DNA of 64,000 nucleotides from Lachnospiraceae bacterium (GCA_017437965.1 JAFRWN010000082.1:1-64000); one strand, 5' to 3'; counted from the stretch's first letter, positions 25,704 to 34,888 are shown. The notes: generated by a model not told the origin, from the letters alone. Numbers and translations: made by a program.

Positions 25704-26780
25704 ATGAAGAAAATACTGCTTACAGGCGGAGGAACCGCCGGACACGTTACCCCCAACATCGCCCTGATGGACAGGCTGAAGGAAGAGGGTTATGAAATCT
25801 ATTATATGGGTTCACACGACGGAATCGAAAGGGAACTGATAGAAAACTTAGGAATCACCTATTATCCGATCTCGTCGGGAAAGCTTCGCCGTTACCATTC
25901 GTGGAAGAATTTCACTGATCCGTTCAGGGTTAACAAGGGTTGTTATGAGGCAAGGAAGATAATCAAGAAATTAAAGCCCGATGTATGTTTCTCAAAGGGA
26001 GGCTTTGTTTCGGTACCGGTTGTATATGCGGCAAAGCGCTGCAAGGTGCCGACCATCATCCATGAATCCGACATGACCCCCGGACTTGCAAATAAAATCA
26101 GTATCAGAAGGGCAACAAAGGTCTGCTGCAATTTCCCTGAGACCATTAAATACCTTCCGAAGAATAAGGGTGTCCACACCGGAACCCCGATAAGAAAGGA
26201 ACTTTTTACCGGATCTAAGGAAGAGGCACTTGCGTTCTGCGGTTTTACTGATGCAGCGCTTAAGGATAAGCCTGTGCTCCTGGTAGTCGGCGGAAGTACG
26301 GGGGCGGTAGCGGTAAATGAAGCGGTAAGAAAATCGCTTGATACCCTGCTTAAGAAATATAATGTGATCCACCTCTGCGGAAAAGGCAAGGCAGATGAGT
26401 CGTTTAACGACCGTGCAGGCTATAAGCAGATAGAGTACTGCGACAAGGAAATGAAGGATATGCTTGCGGCAGCGGATGTCGTGCTTTCACGTGCCGGAGC
26501 AAATGCGATTTTTGAGCTTCTTGCTTTAAGAAAACCCAATATCCTTATTCCCCTTCCTGCAAAAGCAAGCCGCGGAGACCAGATACTGAATGCCGAGTCC
26601 TTTGAAAAACAGGGCTTTTCAAAGGTGCTTCCCGAGGAGACCATTACTCCCGACTTACTTGTAAAGACCATTGATGAGGTCTATAATGAACAGGATAAAT
26701 ATAAAGAAGCCATGAATAAATCCAAGACCAGCGATGCTGTGGAAATAATCATGGCTCTGATAAAAGAAGTTCAGAAGTAA
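25704..26780 (+). CDS. murG: UDP-GlcNAc transferase MurG (lipid II synthesis)
   Basis: A 358-residue peripheral membrane GT28 enzyme that adds GlcNAc to lipid I, giving lipid II. TGGGTAGHVTPN at the start is the first G-loop, SKGGFVSVPVVYAA the second and HESDMTPGLANK a third conserved block. The C-terminal UDP-GlcNAc site shows VVGGSTGAVAVNE (usually GGSxGA) and SRAGANAIFELLAL. It stands outside a cell-division gene cluster. A purine-rich GGAAAGGGCAGC precedes the ATG. Its TAA stop abuts the stop of the convergent trkH with no gap and no terminator between them. Confidence 0.95.
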   Translation: MKKILLTGGGTAGHVTPNIALMDRLKEEGYEIYYMGSHDGIERELIENLGITYYPISSGKLRRYHSWKNFTDPFRVNKGCYEARKIIKKLKPDVCFSKGGFVSVPVVYAAKRCKVPTIIHESDMTPGLANKISIRRATKVCCNFPETIKYLPKNKGVHTGTPIRKELFTGSKEEALAFCGFTDAALKDKPVLLVVGGSTGAVAVNEAVRKSLDTLLKKYNVIHLCGKGKADESFNDRAGYKQIEYCDKEMKDMLAAADVVLSRAGANAIFELLALRKPNILIPLPAKASRGDQILNAESFEKQGFSKVLPEETITPDLLVKTIDEVYNEQDKYKEAMNKSKTSDAVEIIMALIKEVQK

Positions 26781-28256
26781 TTACTGCTCGGCCTTTTTAG
26801 GAGATCCGAGGCTTGCAAAGAAACCTTTGATTACGGTAGGATGGAAGATGATGAGCATAGGGAAAAGCTCGAGTCTTCCGGCCAGCATGTCAAAGATCAT
26901 TACGAACTTTGAAGGCTTGCTCCAGAAGGAGAAGTTTCTTGCCGGACCGACAAGGTTAAGGCCGGGGCCGATGTTGTTTATCGTCGCGGCGATTGCCGTG
27001 AAGTTGGTGACAAGGTCATGTCCCTCAAAGGAAACCGCAAAGATCGAGGCGGTAAAAATAATCATAAATGTTGTGAAATAAACATGGACGGAACGAATCG
27101 TGTCGGAATCGACGGATTTACCGTCCATTTTTAATTTCTTCACGCTCTTCGGATGGATATAGGTGGTCAGCTCGATGAACATGGACTTTATCATGATCAT
27201 TATTCGCGATACCTTGATACCGCCGCCGGTAGAACCCGCACAGGCACCGATGAACATGAGAAGCACAAGCACGCCCTTGCTGAGTGAGGGCCACATATCA
27301 AAATCAACCGTCGAATAACCGGTGGTCGTAATGATCGAGCCTACCTGGAAGGCAGAGTGGCGGATTGCGGTAAAAATGGAGCCGAACCGGTCGGCAACGT
27401 TTATGCATATTATTACAGTGGCTGCAAGTATAACACAGAGATAGTGTTTTACTTCCTCCATCGTGAGGGCTTTTTTGACCTGCCTGTAGAGCAGGTAGTA
27501 GTAGAAGTTGAAGTTGACTCCGAAAAGGATCATGAATATCGTGATCGTCCACTGGCAGTAGGCCGAGTAGCTTCCGACCGAGCTGTTCAGTATGCCGAAA
27601 CCACCGGTACCCGCAGTACCGAAGGAGAGGCAGATGGAGTGGAAAACCGGCATTCTGCCGCAGATCAGAAGCACCATCTCGAGTATTGTCATGCCGAAAT
27701 ATATGATATAGAGTATTCTTGCTGTCTGTTTGATCTTGGGAACGAGCTTTCCGACCGAGGGACCGGGGGATTCGGCTTTCATCAGGTTCATGTCGCTTGC
27801 GCCCGTCATCGGAAGTATCGCAAGGATGAACACAAGAACACCCATTCCGCCTATCCAGTGCGTAAAGCTTCGCCAGAAGAGTGCGGTATGGGAAAGTGCC
27901 TCGACATCGTTAAGTATGCTGGCACCGGTTGTCGTAAAGCCGGATACCGTTTCAAAAAGCGCGTCCACAAAGGAGGGGATTTCGCCCGAAAGCCTGAAGG
28001 GAAGGGCACCGAAGAAGGAAAGAGTGATCCATGAGAGTGCGGTTGCGACACAGCCTTCCTTCAGATAGAATACGTTGCTCTTGGGCTTTTTGATGTTGAG
28101 AAGAAAGCCTAGGAGCGCACAGAATGCAGCCACTCCCAGATAATATACGCCGTATTTCTCATGATAGATCAGAGAAACTGTCGTCGGGAGAAGAAGCAGT
28201 ACCGATTCGGTTTTAAGAAGCATTCCGATAATGTACCGGATAATGGAAAAGTTCAT
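26781..28256 (-). CDS. trkH: Trk/Ktr-type potassium uptake channel subunit
   Basis: A 491-residue polytopic membrane protein forming the K+ pathway of the Trk/Ktr system. Four pore-loop repeats are expected; the first filter is visible in SGFTTTGASIL, and later copies in GTAGTGGFG, TTGYSTVDF and NNIGPGLN. GACAGSTGGGIKVSR precedes the last pore segment. About 10-12 hydrophobic segments are present. It lies 23 nt downstream of trkA, so the two form an operon, and the product should assemble with TrkA. The frame ends exactly at the murG stop on the other strand. Confidence 0.93.
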   Translation of the reverse strand: MNFSIIRYIIGMLLKTESVLLLLPTTVSLIYHEKYGVYYLGVAAFCALLGFLLNIKKPKSNVFYLKEGCVATALSWITLSFFGALPFRLSGEIPSFVDALFETVSGFTTTGASILNDVEALSHTALFWRSFTHWIGGMGVLVFILAILPMTGASDMNLMKAESPGPSVGKLVPKIKQTARILYIIYFGMTILEMVLLICGRMPVFHSICLSFGTAGTGGFGILNSSVGSYSAYCQWTITIFMILFGVNFNFYYYLLYRQVKKALTMEEVKHYLCVILAATVIICINVADRFGSIFTAIRHSAFQVGSIITTTGYSTVDFDMWPSLSKGVLVLLMFIGACAGSTGGGIKVSRIMIMIKSMFIELTTYIHPKSVKKLKMDGKSVDSDTIRSVHVYFTTFMIIFTASIFAVSFEGHDLVTNFTAIAATINNIGPGLNLVGPARNFSFWSKPSKFVMIFDMLAGRLELFPMLIIFHPTVIKGFFASLGSPKKAEQ

Positions 28257-28279
28257 GATTGTTATCTCTTTTTGCCGGC

Positions 28280-29656
28280 TTATGCCAGAATATCGTCTAT
28301 TTCGCTGAGTCCTTCATGGGTCGTAACTATCATTACGGTATCTCCGACCCTGATCTCGTCAAAACCGCCGGGCAGGATGATGTGTCCGTCACGGTTTATG
28401 AAGGATACGAGGAGGTTTTGCTTGAGGGAAAGATCCTTGAGCATTGTGCCTGTAACCTTCGAAGGCTTTTCGACGCTGAACTCGATAGCCTCGACGCGGT
28501 GGTCGTACATATGGTAGAGGGTATCGATATTGGTACCCTGGGAATTGCTTTTTGCACGGACATAGGCAATGATGGCCTCGGAGGTAATGAACTTGGGATA
28601 TATTACCGAGCCGAGATCAAGTGAGTCGAGCACTCCTGTAAAGCCCATGTGGGAAATTTTGGTGATTACCTTTGCTTGCGAAACCCTTCTTGCAAAGAGT
28701 GTGAGTATTACGTTTACTTCGTCGATACCGGTAAGCGGAACGAAGGACTGTACGGTTTCGACACCTTCCTCGCGGAGCAGCTCTTCGTTCGTGCCGTCTC
28801 CGTTAATTATTATCGCCTTCGGAAGAAGCTCTGCAAGCTCTTCACAACGTCCGCGGTCCCTTTCGATTATTTTTACCGAAATGCCCATCGAAATGAGGAA
28901 TTTGGCGAGATAGAAGCCTGCCTTTCCGCCTCCGATGATCATTGTGTTCTTTACCTGCCTGGTCTTGATTCCGATTTCGTCAAGGAAGGCACGAACACGC
29001 TTGTGCTGGCATACAAAGGAAAGCACATCGCCCGAATTGATCACAAAACGTCCGTCGGGTATGATGATCTCCTCATTACGTACAACAACGCACACATTTA
29101 TTCTGTTTTTGATCATTTTGGTGAGTTCGATCAGGGAAAGACCGTCAAGAGTGGAACCCTCGGGAACCTTGAACTTGATGATCTCGGCCTGACCATGGGC
29201 AAAGGATCCGACTTCAAGCGCAGTCGGAAGATAGAGTATCCTTGCAGCCTCCCTTGCTGCTTCAAGCTCGGGATTTATTATCATGGCAAGACCCAGCTTG
29301 TCACGGAGGTAGTCTGCCTCGGAATTATAGTCCGGAGTACGGACCCTGGCAATGGCCGAGCAGCCCGCAACCTGCCTTGCGACGGTACAGGTGAGAAGAT
29401 TGAGCTCGTCGGAATCGGTTACGGCGATCAGAAGGTCGGTATTTTCGATTCCTGCCTCCATCTGCACATTGTAGCTTGCACCGTTGCCGATAACACCCAT
29501 CACGTCGTACATTCCGGTGATGCGGCTGATCGCCTCGGAACTCTGGTCGATGACGGTAATGTCATGTTTTTCCTTTATTAGCTGGGCGGTAAGGGTTTCG
29601 CCGACCTTACCGGCACCTACTATTATTATCTTGAGTCCATTGCTGTTCGCAGACAT
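28280..29656 (-). CDS. trkA: Trk system NAD-binding regulatory subunit
   Basis: A 458-residue cytosolic protein with two RCK (TrkA-N plus TrkA-C) halves that gate the TrkH channel in response to nucleotides. The first Rossmann loop is VGAGKVGETL, with the Asp of TVIDQ ending strand 2. The second is IGGGKAGFYLAKFL near residue 232, ending in KIIERD. TrkA-C domains follow each half. The upstream extension to 29704 lacks a ribosome site; GGAAAGGAAAG precedes the ATG at 29656. A 10-bp palindrome, CGCAGCTGCG, lies in the leader at 29676-29685. Confidence 0.94.
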   Translation of the reverse strand: MSANSNGLKIIIVGAGKVGETLTAQLIKEKHDITVIDQSSEAISRITGMYDVMGVIGNGASYNVQMEAGIENTDLLIAVTDSDELNLLTCTVARQVAGCSAIARVRTPDYNSEADYLRDKLGLAMIINPELEAAREAARILYLPTALEVGSFAHGQAEIIKFKVPEGSTLDGLSLIELTKMIKNRINVCVVVRNEEIIIPDGRFVINSGDVLSFVCQHKRVRAFLDEIGIKTRQVKNTMIIGGGKAGFYLAKFLISMGISVKIIERDRGRCEELAELLPKAIIINGDGTNEELLREEGVETVQSFVPLTGIDEVNVILTLFARRVSQAKVITKISHMGFTGVLDSLDLGSVIYPKFITSEAIIAYVRAKSNSQGTNIDTLYHMYDHRVEAIEFSVEKPSKVTGTMLKDLSLKQNLLVSFINRDGHIILPGGFDEIRVGDTVMIVTTHEGLSEIDDILA

Positions 29657-29694
29657 TTTTCTTTCCTTTCCATGACGCAGCTGCGCATACAATA

Positions 29695-29723
29695 AATATA
29701 TCACTTTTTCATAAAAAAATCCA
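29695..29723 (-). promoter_or_regulatory. Candidate extended -10 promoter of trkA-trkH
   Basis: On the minus strand TATATT (29700-29695) is preceded by a TGA extension, with a poor -35 (TGGATT) 17 nt upstream. The perfect palindrome CGCAGCTGCG at 29676-29685 lies between this -10 and the start codon and could be an operator. Confidence 0.4.
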
Positions 29724-29756
29724 CCTTTTTTATATTTATAGTGTAATTCCGGAAAA

Positions 29757-29769
29757 AATGTGGTATACT
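29757..29769 (+). promoter_or_regulatory. Extended -10 promoter of the zinc-ribbon gene
   Basis: AATGTGG then TATACT (29764-29769), followed by CTCT continuation CT. There is no good -35. The same AATGTGG-TATACTCT string, or a close form of it, recurs before the genes at 33383 and 42533. The start codon is at 29802. Confidence 0.55.
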
Positions 29770-29801
29770 CTACTGTAAATTATAAAACGGGAGGAAAAAC
29801 T

Positions 29802-30344
29802 ATGATCTGCCCAAGCTGCGGAAGAGAACTTGATGATGATGTGAATTTCTGCTATTACTGCGGACATTCCTTCAGGGAAGGATTTAGTAATAATTACAGT
29901 AAACCGGCTGGCCAGGCTCCGTTGGTACAGAGCTCAGCCGTGACTGACAGAGGATCCTATGAGACCGGTGCTATGTCGAACTCATATATGTCCGGAGATT
30001 CTGTGGAATATGATGCAAGAAGAGCTGAAATAATGAGGGCCGACGAGGAGAAAAGAGCAATGTCCCCAATAGGCTGGGTGCTTTATTTCGCCTGCCTTTT
30101 CATACCGCTTCTCTGGATAGTATGGCTGATAATAACCTGTGTATGGGCCTTCGGTAAGAAGGGAAGCACCGAAAGAAAGAATTTTGCAAAAGGCATGCTG
30201 ATCACTGTCGTGCTTCTGATCGTGATCATATTTGTTTACCTTACCGTCATGATCAGCAAGTACGGTACCGACGGAACGATAGAAAGACTTACCAACGGTA
30301 TGTACAAGAGCGTCGATGACTATTTCAATGCAATGGGAAAGTAA
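29802..30344 (+). CDS. Zinc-ribbon membrane protein
   Basis: A 180-residue protein that opens with a zinc ribbon (CPSCG at residue 3 and CYYCG at 21), followed by a polar linker of about 65 residues and two adjacent membrane spans (about 88-112 and 125-150). A GTERL-type tail ends the protein. Such zinc-ribbon/two-span proteins are common and of unknown role. The ATG at 29760 overlaps the -10 region; GGGAGG 7 nt before the ATG at 29802 sets the start. mntP follows after 12 nt and deoC overlaps it, so all three may share a transcript. Confidence 0.8.
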   Translation: MICPSCGRELDDDVNFCYYCGHSFREGFSNNYSKPAGQAPLVQSSAVTDRGSYETGAMSNSYMSGDSVEYDARRAEIMRADEEKRAMSPIGWVLYFACLFIPLLWIVWLIITCVWAFGKKGSTERKNFAKGMLITVVLLIVIIFVYLTVMISKYGTDGTIERLTNGMYKSVDDYFNAMGK

Positions 30345-30356
30345 GGTGATCATGAC

Positions 30357-30941
30357 ATGCATCTGGCGGAACTTCTGATCCTTGCGGTCGGTCTTTCAAT
30401 GGATGCCTTTGCGGTTTCAATCTGCAAGGGACTTGCAATACAAAAACCAAAAATCAAAGATAATCTGCTTGCAGGTCTGTGGTTCGGTATTTTTCAGGGA
30501 GTGATGCCCGTGATAGGGTATTTTCTCGGAAAGAACTGCAGCAACCTGATAGAAAGCTTCGATCACTGGATTGCTTTCATACTTTTAGGACTTATCGGTG
30601 CCAACATGCTCCGTGAGGCTTTCGGAAAGGATGAGGAGGTAAATCCCGGGATGGGCTTCGGCATTATGTTTGCGATGGCGATAGCCACAAGCATCGATGC
30701 CCTTGCGGTAGGAATCACCTTTGCTGTGGTTACGTTAAAGATAATAAGTGCCTCTGCCTATGCCAATCTTTTCCTCGGCGCACTGATAATTACCTGCACC
30801 ACTTTTGTTTTTTCGTTCTGCGGAATTTCAATAGGTGCAAAATTCGGTTCAAAGAACCGAAAGATCGCACAGATTACCGGAGGAGTGATCCTGATCGCTA
30901 TCGGTGTAAAGATTCTGCTTGAACATCTGGGGGTATTCTGA
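30357..30941 (+). CDS. mntP: Manganese efflux pump MntP
   Basis: A 194-residue inner-membrane exporter that removes excess Mn2+. Six membrane segments are visible in two repeats, each with the conserved Asp: GLSMDAFAVSICKGL in the first half and ATSIDALAVGITFA in the second. It has family length. No yybP-ykoY manganese riboswitch lies upstream; the gap to the zinc-ribbon gene is 12 nt. AAGGTGAT serves as ribosome site. Its TGA overlaps the deoC start (TGATG). Confidence 0.93.
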   Translation: MHLAELLILAVGLSMDAFAVSICKGLAIQKPKIKDNLLAGLWFGIFQGVMPVIGYFLGKNCSNLIESFDHWIAFILLGLIGANMLREAFGKDEEVNPGMGFGIMFAMAIATSIDALAVGITFAVVTLKIISASAYANLFLGALIITCTTFVFSFCGISIGAKFGSKNRKIAQITGGVILIAIGVKILLEHLGVF

Positions 30942-31597
30942 TGGATATTAAGGAAATACTTGAAAAATGTGATCATACCCTGCTTAAGCCTGAAAGTACA
31001 TGGGAGCAGATAAAGAAAATAGTGGACGAAGGCATAGCCTATCATACCGCGTCGGTCTGCATTCCCTCATGCTTTGTAAAAAAAGCTTCGGAATATGCCG
31101 GAGGCAGGGTGAAAATATGTACCGTAATAGGTTTTCCGAATGGCTATGAAACTACGGAAACAAAAGTTTTTCAGGCAAGGGAGGCCGCTGAAAACGGTGC
31201 CGACGAGATCGATATGGTGATAAATATCGGGGTGCTTAAAGAAGGGTGCGGTGAATATGTGCTTGATGAAATAAAGGCAGTGAGGACAGCAGTGCCCGGA
31301 AAAATCCTCAAGGTCATCATCGAAACCTGCCTGCTTACCGAAGAAGAGAAGATACTTATGTGCAGGATAGTGAGCGAGTCCGGAGCGGACTATATAAAAA
31401 CCTCCACGGGCTTCTCAAAATCGGGAGCAACCGTGGAGGATGTAAGGCTTTTAAGAAAGTATTCGTCGCCCGAACTGAAAGTCAAGGCTGCGGGCGGTAT
31501 TTCTTCACTTCGGGATGCCGAAGATATGATACTTGCCGGGGCCGACCGTCTAGGTACGAGCCGTATTGTCAAACTCGCCTGCGAGCAGGGCAAGTAA
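30941..31597 (+). CDS. deoC: Deoxyribose-phosphate aldolase
   Basis: A 218-residue TIM-barrel enzyme that splits 2-deoxyribose-5-phosphate into glyceraldehyde-3-phosphate and acetaldehyde. The Schiff-base Lys is in YIKTSTGFSKSGAT (about residue 149), the proton-relay Lys is in VKAAGGI (about 178), and DEIDMVINIG is the conserved early block. No other deo genes adjoin; the gene is translationally coupled to mntP. Its last 48 nt overlap the 3' end of the convergent GH9 gene. Confidence 0.95.
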   Translation: MDIKEILEKCDHTLLKPESTWEQIKKIVDEGIAYHTASVCIPSCFVKKASEYAGGRVKICTVIGFPNGYETTETKVFQAREAAENGADEIDMVINIGVLKEGCGEYVLDEIKAVRTAVPGKILKVIIETCLLTEEEKILMCRIVSESGADYIKTSTGFSKSGATVEDVRLLRKYSSPELKVKAAGGISSLRDAEDMILAGADRLGTSRIVKLACEQGK

Positions 31598-33178
31598 CAG
31601 CACAAGCGGAGAATTCCAGTAAATGGTAATCTCGTTTGTGGAATATGATTTCCAGTTATCTATAAAGCATTTCATAGGAGCAGTTCCCTCGGGGATCTGC
31701 TCTTTTGCGTCCGGGTCGGCACGGTTGCGGTTCGGACCTCCGGAAACATAGCCGGGGATAGGTTCCACAATGCCGTCGGAAAATGTGGGACGGTTGTGGG
31801 GATTCATCAAAGGCTTTGTGCCGTAGCCTGTCACATAGCTCTGGTCAAGCGGGTTGGCACCGAGTATGTAGTCAAGCTGGCGGAGCGAAGCATCGATATA
31901 TTTCTTTTCTCCGGAAAGTTTTCCTGCATAGTTTAAAAGTATGGCCTTCGAAAGCACCTCGAGGTTGCTTCCCCACTGGAATTCCTCGGGCTTCATTGCT
32001 GTCGAGAAAGGATTTGAGTTTACTATGTCAAGGAAATATCCTGCGGCACCGAGCCAGATGTTCCTTGCGGCTTTATATATGTCTATTTCGAAGGTGGCGG
32101 ATCTGTCGCAGAGTATGCCGAGGGTACCGAGGCCGCCTACTTCTTCCCAGCCAAGTCCTGTAAGGGAGAATTCCTTTACTTCAATCCCTGTTTTCACAAT
32201 ATCATGGAAGGCTTTGTCCCCATTCAGCCTGTAAAGCTCGACCGCAGCCCAGAATCTTTCGTCGCGGTCGCTTATGTCACGGTAATCTCCGGTATATACC
32301 CCTTCGGGATTTTTGAAAAGGAAGCCGGGATTGTTAAGGAGCCATCTGCCTGCGCTTTCTGCTGCTTTTGCAAGCTTTTCCGCGTACTGTTCGTCAAATT
32401 TACGGTATATCCTTGCTCCCAATGCGCAGGTTGCAGCAAAATCAGCGGTTGCAAGCGAGCTTATGGGAGTGATAATGAAGGGCAGGGGATCATCTTCGGG
32501 CATCAGAAAGTCCGTATGGTACATTGAAGTACACTTATGGTGAACGCTTCCGTCCGCCTCCTGCATTTTAAGGAACCAGTCAAGCTCATATTTCACTTCG
32601 TTAAGGATGTCAGGTATTCCGTTTCCGCTTTCGGGAATGTTCAGACTTTTTGCAAAGGCCTCGGGCACAAGCTCATAGGCATAGAGCAGATGACCGACCG
32701 CAACCGCACCTGCAGTCACATAACGGCCGTAGTCGCCCGCATCATGCCAGCCTCCGCTGCATTCAACCTCTCTGTCTTCATAAAGATATTTTACTTTCTT
32801 CGTATGGCAGGCTTTGTGTGTGAAAATGCCTGCATATTCCTTTTTGAGCTCGCAGCCGCAGCGCTGGAAATAGAACATTTTCTGGGCATCGAAGAAAAGA
32901 TCCGCGTTCGGATCAGCACTGATTTCAAAGGGAATGAGAGTGCCGTCGGAAAGCTCAAAAGAATACTTTCCGCATTCCGAAAGGGACGAAAAATCAAGTA
33001 TTCCGGAGGTTGTTCCGGATGCCCTGTCTTCTGTAAATGATATATCATCAAAAGAAAAGACTGTCTTTCCCGCCGGATTTTTAATGTTTACCGGAAAGGA
33101 AAGGTCATCGGTTTTCTCCAAAACTGCCTGTTTGATGCCTGCAGGGTAATAACCCAGCTGATTGACATGTAATTTCAT
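31550..33178 (-). CDS. Glycoside hydrolase family 9, intracellular
   Basis: A 542-residue enzyme with an N-terminal Ig-like CelD_N domain (about 1-85) and an (alpha/alpha)6 GH9 catalytic domain (about 95-535). The base motif GGWHDAGDYGRYV is near residue 142, and the acid Glu is in STNEITIYWNSPLV near 518. NPHNRPTFSDG matches the conserved catalytic-His block. It begins directly in the CelD_N fold (MKLHVNQLGYYPAG), with no signal peptide and no carbohydrate-binding module. Intracellular GH9 enzymes of this type act as exo-glucosidases on cello-oligosaccharides. A strong AGGAGGTG site precedes the ATG. Confidence 0.93.
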   Translation of the reverse strand: MKLHVNQLGYYPAGIKQAVLEKTDDLSFPVNIKNPAGKTVFSFDDISFTEDRASGTTSGILDFSSLSECGKYSFELSDGTLIPFEISADPNADLFFDAQKMFYFQRCGCELKKEYAGIFTHKACHTKKVKYLYEDREVECSGGWHDAGDYGRYVTAGAVAVGHLLYAYELVPEAFAKSLNIPESGNGIPDILNEVKYELDWFLKMQEADGSVHHKCTSMYHTDFLMPEDDPLPFIITPISSLATADFAATCALGARIYRKFDEQYAEKLAKAAESAGRWLLNNPGFLFKNPEGVYTGDYRDISDRDERFWAAVELYRLNGDKAFHDIVKTGIEVKEFSLTGLGWEEVGGLGTLGILCDRSATFEIDIYKAARNIWLGAAGYFLDIVNSNPFSTAMKPEEFQWGSNLEVLSKAILLNYAGKLSGEKKYIDASLRQLDYILGANPLDQSYVTGYGTKPLMNPHNRPTFSDGIVEPIPGYVSGGPNRNRADPDAKEQIPEGTAPMKCFIDNWKSYSTNEITIYWNSPLVLLLALLAGEFDNTART

Positions 33179-33298
33179 TGTAACACCTCCTGTACTATCC
33201 TCTTGATACTAATTTATATTAAAGTCAGGAAAATTGCAATGTTTTTTTCCATTTATCAGATGTTCAATATAATATTTTTGAAAAGCTTGAATTTCTAC

Positions 33299-33327
33299 TT
33301 GGAATTTTCGCAAAAATGTGGTACTCT
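33299..33327 (+). promoter_or_regulatory. Promoter of the coiled-coil gene
   Basis: TTGGAA (33299-33304), a 17-nt spacer ending AATGTGG, and TACTCT (33322-33327). It is related to the -10 regions at 29757 and 42476. A hairpin CCGGCA-GTTT-TGCCGG (33351-33366) sits between it and the ribosome site. Confidence 0.55.
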
Positions 33328-33382
33328 TATTAAGAACGTTTTACGAACGTCCGGCAGTTTTGCCGGCAGCATGGAGGTATGA

Positions 33383-34462
33383 ATGAGCGATAATCAGGAC
33401 ATTGTGGACAGCATAGCTACCAGAACAGTGACTGAAGAAAGACAGAATATTGTTTCAAAGCGTGTGACCAACAGGTTCGCGATCTTTGGAATGGCAACGG
33501 GTTTTATCATCGCTGCCTTCGGCGTACTGGCAGGAACGGGAGTTTTCGATAAGATCGGATTTTCGGTGGATGAAAAAATCGGATATATAATGCTTGCCGC
33601 CGGAGTGTTTATGTTCTGCTACTTTGGTATGAACGTCAGGCGGAACGAGATACAGGTGGAAACCTTTACAGTTGAAAAGCAGGTGCCCTATGAAATGTCA
33701 CCCGTGCTTGAAAACAAGCTTCGTGAACGTGAAGAAATGATCGATAACAAGGTTAATGCCATGGGCGCTGTCTTCGAAAAGCTTGCACTTTTAACTTCAG
33801 AGCTTGAGGAAAGGGTGCTTGCGGCAGAGAAGCTGAAGCTTGAGACCAAAGCAAGCGAGGAAACGGAAGAACAGAAGACAGAAAGGCTTGCAAAGGCGGC
33901 AGCCAGTGCCGTTGTAACTGCAATGCGCGAGGAAAAGAGGGCAAACGAGGAAGCCGAGAACAGAAGAAAGGCTGACGAAAATGCCAGAAGAAGCGAGGAG
34001 CTTGCAAAGAAGAGTGAGCTGCTCGAAAAGAAGAACTCCATTCTCGCACAGAAAGAGGACGAGCTTCGCTTGGTAAAGGACCAGCTCAGCAAAATAGAAG
34101 AAAACCAGAAGGCAGCAAGGGAAAGACTTCGCAGGGAGGAAGACCGCTTCAGATCCGAAAGCGAGGAAAGAGAACAGGAGCTTAAGGATGAAAAGCTGGC
34201 ACTTGCAACCGAAAGGGAAGAGCTTCTGATCGCAAGGGAAAAGCTCGAGGGCGAAAAAGACAGTCTTTCATTGAAACAGAAAGAGGTTGACGCCATTTTA
34301 AAGGCTGAGGCCGAAAAACGTGCAGAAGAGGAAAAACGCATAGAAGAAGCCAGAAAGGCAGCCGAAGAGAAGAAGGCAGCCGAGGAAAAGAGATTCAGTG
34401 ATCTCGGGCTTTCGGCAGTAAGCTTCGCATGGAGCTCAGATTTGAGAAAAACGGAGGAGTGA
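33383..34462 (+). CDS. Two-span membrane protein with long coiled coil
   Basis: This 359-residue protein has two adjacent membrane spans (about residues 30-55 and 65-85) and a long, highly charged alpha-helical tail (about 108-340), rich in Glu, Lys, Arg and Ala with heptad spacing. A single coiled coil of more than 200 residues is predicted, on the cytoplasmic side by charge. A short non-helical end follows (LGLSAVSFAWSSDLR). I recognise no family; low-complexity coiled coils make similarity searches unreliable. GGAGG 7 nt before the ATG sets the start. A YtxH-like gene follows and is likely cotranscribed. Confidence 0.75.
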   Translation: MSDNQDIVDSIATRTVTEERQNIVSKRVTNRFAIFGMATGFIIAAFGVLAGTGVFDKIGFSVDEKIGYIMLAAGVFMFCYFGMNVRRNEIQVETFTVEKQVPYEMSPVLENKLREREEMIDNKVNAMGAVFEKLALLTSELEERVLAAEKLKLETKASEETEEQKTERLAKAAASAVVTAMREEKRANEEAENRRKADENARRSEELAKKSELLEKKNSILAQKEDELRLVKDQLSKIEENQKAARERLRREEDRFRSESEEREQELKDEKLALATEREELLIAREKLEGEKDSLSLKQKEVDAILKAEAEKRAEEEKRIEEARKAAEEKKAAEEKRFSDLGLSAVSFAWSSDLRKTEE

Positions 34463-34506
34463 TACTCCGTTAAAAAATAAATTTTTATCTTATGGAGGTA
34501 ACAGTA

Positions 34507-34731
34507 ATGAAAAAAAGAACTTTTTTGGGTCTGGCAATCGGTGCCGCAGCAGGAGTAGGTGTCTACAAGTATCTTCAGAACAAGAAGGCTCAGGAAGCTG
34601 ATGATTATGATTTTGATGATCTTGATGACGATCTTGAGGATGCAGCAGAGGATGCAACAGATGCAGCAGCAGATAAGGTAGAGGAACTTGCGGAAGAGCT
34701 TAAGGATGCTGCTGAGGAGAAGGATGAGTAA
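34507..34731 (+). CDS. Small YtxH-like acidic protein
   Basis: A 74-residue protein with a short Gly/Ala hydrophobic N-terminus (LGLAIGAAAGVGVYKYL) and a very acidic tail of Asp/Glu/Ala repeats predicted as one amphipathic helix. The pattern resembles YtxH/stress-type proteins of Bacillota, but the match is weak because of low complexity. The upstream ATG at 34492 is part of the ribosome-binding region; GGAGGTAACAGTA precedes the ATG at 34507. It is probably cotranscribed with the coiled-coil gene 44 nt upstream. Confidence 0.65.
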   Translation: MKKRTFLGLAIGAAAGVGVYKYLQNKKAQEADDYDFDDLDDDLEDAAEDATDAAADKVEELAEELKDAAEEKDE

Positions 34732-34787
34732 TATACTCATGAAATATGAACGGAATATGAACTAAAGTTCACCAAATTGTTACATAA

Positions 34788-34888
34788 TTGACATAAAAAG
34801 TCAATAATCTTGTTGTATTATAAAGACAACGAAGATGCCGAATGAGAGTTCGGTACCGTTCATTCTCCTTATTATTAAAAAAAGATTT
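34788..34888 (+). ncRNA. Structured leader upstream of nadE (candidate attenuator)
   Basis: After an inverted repeat TTGAC-N7-GTCAA (34788-34804) and a TATTAT box (34816-34821), the DNA can form a hairpin CCGAA-TGAGAG-TTCGG (34838-34853). Alternatively GAATGA (34840-34845) can pair with TCATTC (34860-34865). The two folds share bases and exclude each other. A strong terminator (34889-34918) follows. No member of a known riboswitch class was recognised. The -35/-10 spacing here is poor, so the promoter is uncertain. Confidence 0.35.

Noticed and set aside
28649..29581. 310-residue plus-strand frame opposite trkA
   Set aside because: It is a shadow of the RCK-domain coding region, with no recognisable protein features.
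30345..30356. Possible manganese (yybP-ykoY) riboswitch before mntP
   Set aside because: Only 12 nt separate mntP from the upstream gene; there is no room for the element.
33688..34740. 350-residue minus-strand Ser/Leu-rich frame
   Set aside because: It is the mirror of the Glu/Lys coiled-coil gene; Ser/Leu/Phe richness is the expected antisense artefact.
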